This document shows positions 1 through 5,301 of a stretch of DNA of 5,301 bases, piece by piece. The first letter of the stretch is position 1, and every line of letters starts with the position of its first letter. Both the position numbers and the translations under genes were made by a program. Source of the DNA: Aquisalimonas sp. (lineage in GTDB: Bacteria; Pseudomonadota; Gammaproteobacteria; Nitrococcales; Aquisalimonadaceae); assembly GCA_007127625.1 (NCBI GenBank), contig SKYZ01000124.1, forward strand, positions 1 through 5,301, written 5' to 3'. The notes under the pieces were generated by a model. The model saw only the letters and a program-made list of their open reading frames with translations. It made no database searches and had not been told where the DNA came from.

Positions 1-2454
1 CCGGATGCCCTGGCCCTGGATGTGGGCAATCCGCTCATTGGCAGCCTGGGCCAGCAGGGCCAGATGTTCATCCGTCAGCTCACCGAGAGAGCGGACCACG
101 AAACGCAACTGTATCGGCACCCGCTGGGCGAGAGCGGCGAGGACAGGCTGCTGCACCGGCTGCAGGCCGATCTGCTGGAGCTTGTGGATGGCCGCGATGG
201 TCAGCGCCACATCGGAGCCGACGACAGCGTGGAGATCGTCAGCGCCCACAGTGCCCTGCGGGAAGTGCAGGGTCTCCACGACTGGCTGCTGCACCAGTTC
301 AACGGCGATCCCACGCTCACGCCCAAGGACGTGCTGGTGATGTGCCCCAACGTGGAGGACTACGCCCCCTTCGTCGAGGCCGTATTCGCACGGCGCTTCG
401 ATGATCTGGCCGAGACGGTGCCGCCGCTGCCGAGTTCCATCGCCGACCGTACCCTGCGCGATGCCGACGCCACGGTGGCCACGTTCCTGGATATGCTCAC
501 CCTGCCCGATGCCCGCTTCCAGGTGAGCCAGGTCCTCGGCTGGCTGCAGGTGGACGCAGTGCGCGAACGCCTTGGCCTGAGCCACGATGACCTGGAGCGG
601 ATTGCCGGCTGGCTGGATGCTGCCGCGGTGCACTGGGGCCTTGACGCCGGGCACAAGAGCCAGTGGACCGGTGAGGGCGGCAGTGACCGTTTCACCTGGA
701 GCCAGGGTCTCGAGCGGTTGCTGCTGGGCTTCGCCTGGGGTGACCAGGAAGCCGTGGTCGGAGACCGCCTCCTGCTGCCCCAGGTGGAAGGTGGGGATGC
801 TGTGGTGCTGGGCAAGCTCATGGGGTTCATGCGCGAGCTTCGTGATCTCACCCGCGATCTGCGCCAGCCGCGCAGCGTGGGCGACTGGCAGGCGTTTCTG
901 GAAGAGCGTCTGCGGCAGGCGCTGTTCGCCGCCGGTCGTGACTTCGATCCGGCCCACGACGACCTGCGCGCCTGCATCCGGGAGTTCGGTGAGAACGCCC
1001 GCCGTGCCGGCCTGCAGGGCAGTCTGCCGCTGGAGGTGGTGCGGCGGGTGATCGAGAACGCCCTGGCGACTCCGGCGCGCACCGGACGGCAGTTCCTCAC
1101 CGGCCAGATCACCGTGTGTTCCATGGTCCCCATGCGCTCGATTCCCTTCCGGGTGGTCGCGGTGCTCGGGCTCAACGACGGCGAGTTCCCGCGCCAGCGC
1201 CCGCCGCTGGGGTTCGATCTCATGGCCGAAAACGGTGCCCGCGCCGGGGACCGCTCGCGGCGCGGCGACGACCGTTACCTGTTCCTGGAGGCGCTGGTCT
1301 CCGCCAGGGATCGGCTCTACCTGAGCTACCAGGGGCGTGATGTCCGCACCAACACCGAGAAGCAGCCCTCGCTGGTGCTGGGTGAGCTTATGCACTACCT
1401 GGACGGATGCTCCGGGTGGTCCCGGGAGCACATCCGGGAACTGCCGTTGCAGCCCTTCAGCGAGGCCAATTTCAGCGGCGATCGGCCCGGGTTCGATGCG
1501 TACTGGCTGGCACTGGCCCGGCGACGCGAGCCCCGGCAGAAGGTCGCGCAGCTGGAGGCGCCCGAGTGGCCCGAGAGCGTGGCGCTGGAGGATCTCGCCC
1601 GGGCGCTGGAAAATCCGGCACGTCATTTCGCCCGCACCCGCCTGCAGCTCTACCTGGAGGGCGCCCGGGACGTTGTGCTGGAGGACGCCGAGCCCTTTGA
1701 CCCGGACCATCTCGACCGCTACCGGCTCCAGCACGCCGTGATCCAGGGCGCCCTGCGCGGTGAACCCCGGGCCGCGGAGCAGGCACGCCAGCATTTCCAT
1801 CTCTCCGGCGCGGCCCCGGAACACCCGCTGGTGGACGACCAACTGGACGAGTGGCAATCCCAGGCAGAGCTGTTCACCGGCTGCCTGCAGCGCGCCGGCG
1901 CAGCCTCGGTGACGCTCCAGCCCGTGACCGTTACCGAGGCCGGTCTCACCCTGGAAGCGGAACTGCCCGTGACCGGCAGCGGTGATCTCCTGTTCTGGCG
2001 CCTGGCCAGCCCGCGGGGCCGGGACTGGTTGCGCCTGTGGCTGTACCACCTGGTGGTCAATGCCCGGCAGCCGGCCGCAACCCGGGGGTATTTCCGGGGC
2101 AAGCAGACCGAACAGGTCCGGCACATGGCGTTCGCACCGCTGGAGGCGGCGCAGGCACGGGATCACCTGGGCACCTGGGTACGCTTCTGGGGGGCGATCC
2201 AGTGCGAGCCCTCGCCTTGCCATGCGGATCTGGGGGTGATCATGGCAGCGGATGACTACCGACCCTCGCAGTTCGCCGGCCTCTGGGACGACGAATACCT
2301 GGGGCGGGGTGTCGGTCGGGATGCTTACATGGCCTGGTTCTGGCCCTATCCGCCGGAACAGGGCGCGCTGCTGGAGGCGCTGCTGCCGCTGTATGGGCCC
2401 ATGCTGCAGCAGGCGCAGACCGAGGACGTTCCCCTGGAGGTGGCCGATGACTGA
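1..2454 (+). CDS. recC: RecC subunit of RecBCD (exonuclease V), 5'-truncated by the window edge
   Basis: RecC is the non-catalytic scaffold of the cytoplasmic RecBCD complex. It splits the incoming duplex, feeds the 3' strand towards the RecB nuclease and recognises Chi. The frame is open from base 1 (817 codons, then TGA). The first visible residues already match RecC (NPLIGSLGQQG), so the GTG at 22 is not the true start and about 300 N-terminal residues lie upstream. Numbering from base 1, landmarks are: AHSALREV near residues 82-89 (E. coli CHSPQREVE); ITVCSMVPMRSIPFRVV from 370; PLGFDLM at 402-408; GDRSRRGDDRYLFLEAL from 416; and the degenerate nuclease-like C-terminal domain from about 529 (ENPARHFARTRL). 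No Walker A motif or iron-sulfur cysteine cluster is visible, which argues against AddB. Visible length plus the missing part gives about 1117 residues, close to E. coli RecC. No frameshift is seen. The Chi-pore residues mapped in the N-terminal part of E. coli RecC are outside the window. Confidence 0.97.
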   Translation, partial: PDALALDVGNPLIGSLGQQGQMFIRQLTERADHETQLYRHPLGESGEDRLLHRLQADLLELVDGRDGQRHIGADDSVEIVSAHSALREVQGLHDWLLHQFNGDPTLTPKDVLVMCPNVEDYAPFVEAVFARRFDDLAETVPPLPSSIADRTLRDADATVATFLDMLTLPDARFQVSQVLGWLQVDAVRERLGLSHDDLERIAGWLDAAAVHWGLDAGHKSQWTGEGGSDRFTWSQGLERLLLGFAWGDQEAVVGDRLLLPQVEGGDAVVLGKLMGFMRELRDLTRDLRQPRSVGDWQAFLEERLRQALFAAGRDFDPAHDDLRACIREFGENARRAGLQGSLPLEVVRRVIENALATPARTGRQFLTGQITVCSMVPMRSIPFRVVAVLGLNDGEFPRQRPPLGFDLMAENGARAGDRSRRGDDRYLFLEALVSARDRLYLSYQGRDVRTNTEKQPSLVLGELMHYLDGCSGWSREHIRELPLQPFSEANFSGDRPGFDAYWLALARRREPRQKVAQLEAPEWPESVALEDLARALENPARHFARTRLQLYLEGARDVVLEDAEPFDPDHLDRYRLQHAVIQGALRGEPRAAEQARQHFHLSGAAPEHPLVDDQLDEWQSQAELFTGCLQRAGAASVTLQPVTVTEAGLTLEAELPVTGSGDLLFWRLASPRGRDWLRLWLYHLVVNARQPAATRGYFRGKQTEQVRHMAFAPLEAAQARDHLGTWVRFWGAIQCEPSPCHADLGVIMAADDYRPSQFAGLWDDEYLGRGVGRDAYMAWFWPYPPEQGALLEALLPLYGPMLQQAQTEDVPLEVADD
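1827..1834 (+). other. E. coli-type Chi octamer GCTGGTGG within recC
   Basis: This is an exact match to the E. coli Chi sequence, in the coding orientation. It falls in the register NNG-CTG-GTG-GNN and encodes Leu-Val (context Pro-Leu-Val-Asp), a common codon pair in a high-GC genome. Whether this organism's RecBCD uses this octamer is unknown, so only the sequence match is certain. Confidence 0.25.
2436..2440 (+). promoter_or_regulatory. Ribosome binding site of recB, inside the recC 3' end
   Basis: A full GGAGG Shine-Dalgarno core (extendable to GGAGGT) sits six bases before the recB ATG at 2447-2449. It lies within the last codons of recC, in the sequence that also encodes its C-terminal Leu-Glu-Val. 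The recB start overlaps the recC stop by 8 bp (2447-2454), so ribosomes ending recC release almost on top of the recB start. Translational coupling is an inference from this geometry. The spacing and the strength of the site are seen directly and support this ATG over later in-frame starts. Confidence 0.85.
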
Positions 2455-5301
2455 CCTCCAGCCAAGGCCCCTGGACGCCGCCGCGCTGCCCCTGCACGAC
2501 CGCCACCTGATCGAGGCCAGCGCCGGCACGGGCAAGACGTTCAACATCACCCGCATCTACCTGCGGCTGCTGCTGGAGCGTGAACTGCCGGTGGAGCGCA
2601 TTCTGGTGATGACGTTCACCCGCGCGGCCACCGCCGAGCTGAAGGGGCGACTGGGGAGGGAGATACAGACCGCCCGCGACCAGTGGGGATCGTTCCAGGA
2701 CCCGTTCTACCGGCATCTGCAGGACACGGTCCCCGCCGAGCGTGCCCGGGCCCTGCTGCAACAGGCCCTGCTGTGGCTGGATGAAGCGGCCATCTACACC
2801 ATCCACGGCTTCTGCCGGCGGGCACTGACCCAGCAGGCCTTCGCCAGCCGCATCAGCTTCCACGCGGATCTGGAGTCGGATACCAGCGAATTGCTCACCG
2901 AGGCGCTGCAGGACTGGTACCGCATCCAGGCGCGCTCGCCGTCGTTCCGACAGCTCCACGAGTACTACCCCACACCGGCCGCGTTCGCCGCGGTCTGGGG
3001 CAGAGAGATTACCGGCGGCGATGTGGTCCCCGAGCCGGAGCCGGCGGATCCCGCCCCGGCCTGGGAGGCCTTCCGCCGTGCCTGGCCGCAGGAGGCGGCG
3101 GCGTTTCACAGCACCCACGTGGCCAAACGCCGGAGTCCGGACATTCGCGCCGATTGGCAAGCCCGCCTGGAGGAGCTTGAGGCCCTGAGCCGGCAGCCCT
3201 GGCCGGGGGACGTACCCGGGGTCTTCGACAAGGACTTCATGAAGACGGTGCTGGCCGCCAACAAGGTGGCGGCCACGCCGGTGCTCGGCGAGCTCGCCCT
3301 CACCCTGCAGGGCCTGGACCGCTATCGCCAGGCCTGGTGGGCGTGGCAGGGCATCACCTACGCCCGCGAACACCTGGCAAGCAGCAAGGACCGCCTGGAC
3401 CAGCTGGATTTCAACGACCTGATCCGCATCCTCCGCGAACGTCTGCAGGACCGCGCCGCAGGCGACGGCCTGGCGACCAGGCTGCTGGAGCAGTTCCCCG
3501 CGGCCCTTGTGGATGAATTCCAGGACACCGACCCGGACCAGTACGCCATCCTGCGCGCCATCTACCCGCGCCAGGACACCGGCGATGCCTTTCTGTGCAT
3601 GATCGGTGACCCCAAGCAGGCCATCTACGGCTTCCGGGGTGGCGACGTGTTCGCCTATCTCAAGGCGCGCGCCGACGCCAGCCACTACTGGGTCATGGAT
3701 ACCAACTACCGCTCCGCCGCCGGCGTGATCCAGGGCTACAACCGGCTGTTCCACGGCCGCCCCCTGGACGACACCGACGATGGCGACGTGTTCGGCTTCG
3801 GAATCCGCTACACGCCGGTGGGGGTGGGGCGTCCGAACCTCCCCGGCCTCAACGATCCGGCCGGGCGGTCGGAGTTCCAGTGGTGTCTGCTGCGTGCCGA
3901 AGCGGACGAGGCCGGCAAAGTGAAGCCATTCAACAAGTCCGCCCAGCAGCGGCTTGCCGACTGGAGTGCCAGGGAGATCCGCCGCCTGCTGGCCCAGGCG
4001 CAGATGCGCGAGCACGAGGACGCGGCCGAGCGGGCGGTCCGCCCTGGCGACGTGGCCATTCTGGTGCGCGACCGCCACGAGGCCGAGGTCATGCAGCAGG
4101 CACTACGGGCCCATGGTCTGAACGCCGTCTACCTGAGCGCCCGGGACAACGTTCTGGCGAGCCCGGAAGCAGAGACGCTGTACACGGCCCTGGGCGGCGT
4201 CATTGACCTGGAGGATGACCGCGCGCTGGTGGCGGCGCTGTCCACGCCCTGGTTCGGCTACGACACCCTGGAACTGCATCGGCTGCAACAGGATGAACAC
4301 GCCTGGGCGCGGGCCATGGATGACGTCCACGACCTGCGTCAGCGCTGGCAGCAGCAGGGTTTCATGAGCATGGCCCTGCGTCTGCTCCAGCGCCACGCTC
4401 ACCCCGACCCGGAGCGCCACGAGCGGCTGCTGACCAACAGCATCCATCTGCTGGAGCTGCTGCAGGAAGCCGGGCAGCAGCACCGCCAGCCCCGCGCCCT
4501 GCTGCACTGGTTCCGGCAGGCCCGGGAGGAGGCCGGTAATGGCAGCGGCGGCGAGGCCGCGCAGTTGCGCCTGGAGAACGACGCCAATCTGGTACAGGTC
4601 ATCACCCTGCACGGCGCCAAGGGGCTGGAGTACCCGGTGGTGTTTCTGCCGTTCGTGAGTTTCGGCAAGTCCCGGCGGGGCGAGCCGCTGCTGGTGCGCT
4701 ACCACGACCGTTCCGATTTCAGCGTGTGCCAGGTGCTGAACCCGGACCAGCGCGAGCAGGCGTGGTACCAGGAAGAACAGGCGGCGGAAGAAATCCGTCT
4801 GCTCTATGTTGGGGCGACCCGCGGCGAGCGCCGGGTGTACCTGGGTGCCGCCGAGTTCCGGAGCTTTGCCGATTCGCCCCTGGCCCGCTGTACCGGTGCC
4901 GACAGTTTTGCTGCCCTGGCCGCGACAGTGGAACAGCATTGCGAGGAGGGGACCGCCGGAGCGCTGGATATCGCGACGCGTGTGCCGGAGACAACAACGG
5001 TACCGTCGGAAGACAGCCCGACGCCTCCGCGGGCCGCTACTTTCACCGGCCGCATCGAGCGGGACTGGTGGCTGAGTTCCTTCTCGGCGCTGACGCGTAA
5101 TGTGCGCCACGGCGGACTGGCCACGCCGGACCGCGATCACGACGACGACACCGGCGAGGGCGTGGCCGCCGAGGGGCCGTCCCTGCGGTTCACCCTGGAG
5201 CGGGGGGCCGAGGCGGGCAATCTGCTCCACGACATACTGGAGGGGCTGGATTTCCAGACGCCTGTTTTTGACGAGGCCCTGAATCGGGCGGCAGATCGCC
5301 A
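2447..5301 (+). CDS. recB: RecB subunit of RecBCD, 3'-to-5' helicase/nuclease, 3'-truncated by the window edge
   Basis: RecB is the SF1A 3'-to-5' DNA helicase and sole nuclease of RecBCD. The frame is open for 951 codons plus two bases, with no stop before the window ends. Visible motifs are: Walker A EASAGTGKTF (Lys30; E. coli Lys29); Ia LVMTFTRAATAELKGRL (54-69); IYTIHGFCRRAL (116-127); LDFNDLI (320-326); Walker B VDEFQDTDPDQ (Asp356, Glu357); III GDPKQAIYGFRGGD (387-400); IV DTNYRS (418-423); YLSARD (562-567); V VITLHGAKGLEYP (718-730); and VI LLYVGATR (Arg792). The linker WWLSSFSAL (874-882) precedes the nuclease domain. There GNLLHDILEGLDF carries His928, the counterpart of catalytic His956 in E. 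coli. The Asp-Asp-Lys part of the active site (E. coli D1067, D1080, K1082) and roughly 220 residues are beyond the edge, so nuclease activity cannot be confirmed here. The start is fixed by family alignment (LPLHDRHLIEASAGTGKT) and by GGAGG six bases upstream. UvrD, Rep or AddA are less likely, given the RecB-specific blocks and the recC neighbour. Confidence 0.97.
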   Translation, partial: MTDLQPRPLDAAALPLHDRHLIEASAGTGKTFNITRIYLRLLLERELPVERILVMTFTRAATAELKGRLGREIQTARDQWGSFQDPFYRHLQDTVPAERARALLQQALLWLDEAAIYTIHGFCRRALTQQAFASRISFHADLESDTSELLTEALQDWYRIQARSPSFRQLHEYYPTPAAFAAVWGREITGGDVVPEPEPADPAPAWEAFRRAWPQEAAAFHSTHVAKRRSPDIRADWQARLEELEALSRQPWPGDVPGVFDKDFMKTVLAANKVAATPVLGELALTLQGLDRYRQAWWAWQGITYAREHLASSKDRLDQLDFNDLIRILRERLQDRAAGDGLATRLLEQFPAALVDEFQDTDPDQYAILRAIYPRQDTGDAFLCMIGDPKQAIYGFRGGDVFAYLKARADASHYWVMDTNYRSAAGVIQGYNRLFHGRPLDDTDDGDVFGFGIRYTPVGVGRPNLPGLNDPAGRSEFQWCLLRAEADEAGKVKPFNKSAQQRLADWSAREIRRLLAQAQMREHEDAAERAVRPGDVAILVRDRHEAEVMQQALRAHGLNAVYLSARDNVLASPEAETLYTALGGVIDLEDDRALVAALSTPWFGYDTLELHRLQQDEHAWARAMDDVHDLRQRWQQQGFMSMALRLLQRHAHPDPERHERLLTNSIHLLELLQEAGQQHRQPRALLHWFRQAREEAGNGSGGEAAQLRLENDANLVQVITLHGAKGLEYPVVFLPFVSFGKSRRGEPLLVRYHDRSDFSVCQVLNPDQREQAWYQEEQAAEEIRLLYVGATRGERRVYLGAAEFRSFADSPLARCTGADSFAALAATVEQHCEEGTAGALDIATRVPETTTVPSEDSPTPPRAATFTGRIERDWWLSSFSALTRNVRHGGLATPDRDHDDDTGEGVAAEGPSLRFTLERGAEAGNLLHDILEGLDFQTPVFDEALNRAADR
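4225..4232 (+). other. E. coli-type Chi octamer GCTGGTGG within recB
   Basis: This is a second exact Chi match on the + strand. It uses the same codon register (GCG-CTG-GTG-GCG, Ala-Leu-Val-Ala) as the one in recC. I found no copy of the complement CCACCAGC on the + strand, so both matches are on the coding strand. Function in this species is unproven, and codon bias alone may explain it. Confidence 0.25.

Noticed and set aside
22..24. GTG at 22 as the recC start codon
   Set aside because: The frame is open upstream to base 1. The protein begins mid-domain compared with E. coli RecC, and there is no Shine-Dalgarno sequence. The real start lies outside the window.
5..340. 111-codon + strand frame at the left edge
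   Set aside because: It overlaps recC in another frame, and its Trp/Arg/Ser/Cys-rich composition is typical of a shadow frame. The recC frame through the same bases matches the family.
360..1223. 287-codon open frame on the - strand over recC
   Set aside because: It is a shadow of recC with an Arg/Ser/Pro-rich translation typical of the wrong frame in high-GC DNA.
2240..4078. 612-codon open frame on the - strand as a possible gene
   Set aside because: It is in exact antisense register with recB and stays open because recB almost never uses TTA, CTA or TCA. Its translation is low-complexity (rich in Gly, Ala, Arg, Leu, Gln and Val) without recognisable motifs, while the + strand has all RecB motifs.
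4103..5230. 375-codon open frame on the - strand as a possible gene
   Set aside because: It has the same antisense register over recB. It ends at the complement of the single CTA codon, and no family is recognised.
1..5301. AddAB instead of RecBC
   Set aside because: The upstream protein lacks the Walker A and iron-sulfur cysteines of AddB and carries RecC-specific blocks. The downstream protein matches RecB through its whole visible length.
1..5301. CRISPR array, tRNA/rRNA, insertion sequence, riboswitch or terminator
   Set aside because: I saw no direct-repeat array, inverted-repeat ends, tRNA-like fold or T-rich terminator hairpin. The window is continuous coding sequence with no gap between the two genes.

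Overview
This is a 5.3 kb piece of a high-GC bacterial chromosome. It is almost entirely coding, on the + strand, and holds parts of two adjacent genes: the 3' part of recC (1-2454) and the 5' part of recB (2447-5301). Both products align by eye over their whole visible length with the gammaproteobacterial RecBCD family, including long near-identical blocks such as the RecC segment around MVPMRSIPF and the RecB SF1 helicase motifs. The codons are strongly biased towards G or C at the third position. TTA, CTA and TCA occur once in total among the 951 visible recB codons. I infer a high-GC gammaproteobacterium (Pseudomonas, Halomonas or Ectothiorhodospira-like lineages would all fit) but cannot name a genus.

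Layout: recC is already open at base 1. About 300 N-terminal residues are missing by comparison with the roughly 1120-residue E. coli protein. It ends at a TGA at 2452-2454. recB starts at an ATG at 2447-2449 inside the end of recC, behind a strong GGAGG ribosome binding site. It stays open to the last base, and stops just after the first catalytic histidine of its C-terminal nuclease domain. There is no intergenic space, promoter, terminator, RNA gene, mobile element or CRISPR array in the window. recD would be expected downstream of recB, but it is not visible.

Function: RecB (3'-to-5' helicase plus nuclease) and RecC (inactive helicase/nuclease-like scaffold that splits the duplex and reads Chi) form two of the three subunits of RecBCD (exonuclease V). 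This enzyme processes double-strand DNA ends for RecA-dependent recombination and degrades linear foreign DNA. The 8-bp overlap suggests translational coupling, which would suit two subunits of one complex.

I looked for an undescribed system and did not find one. The long open frames on the - strand are explained by codon bias in recB and recC. The remaining observations (gene order, two E. coli-type Chi octamers, small motif variations) are modest.
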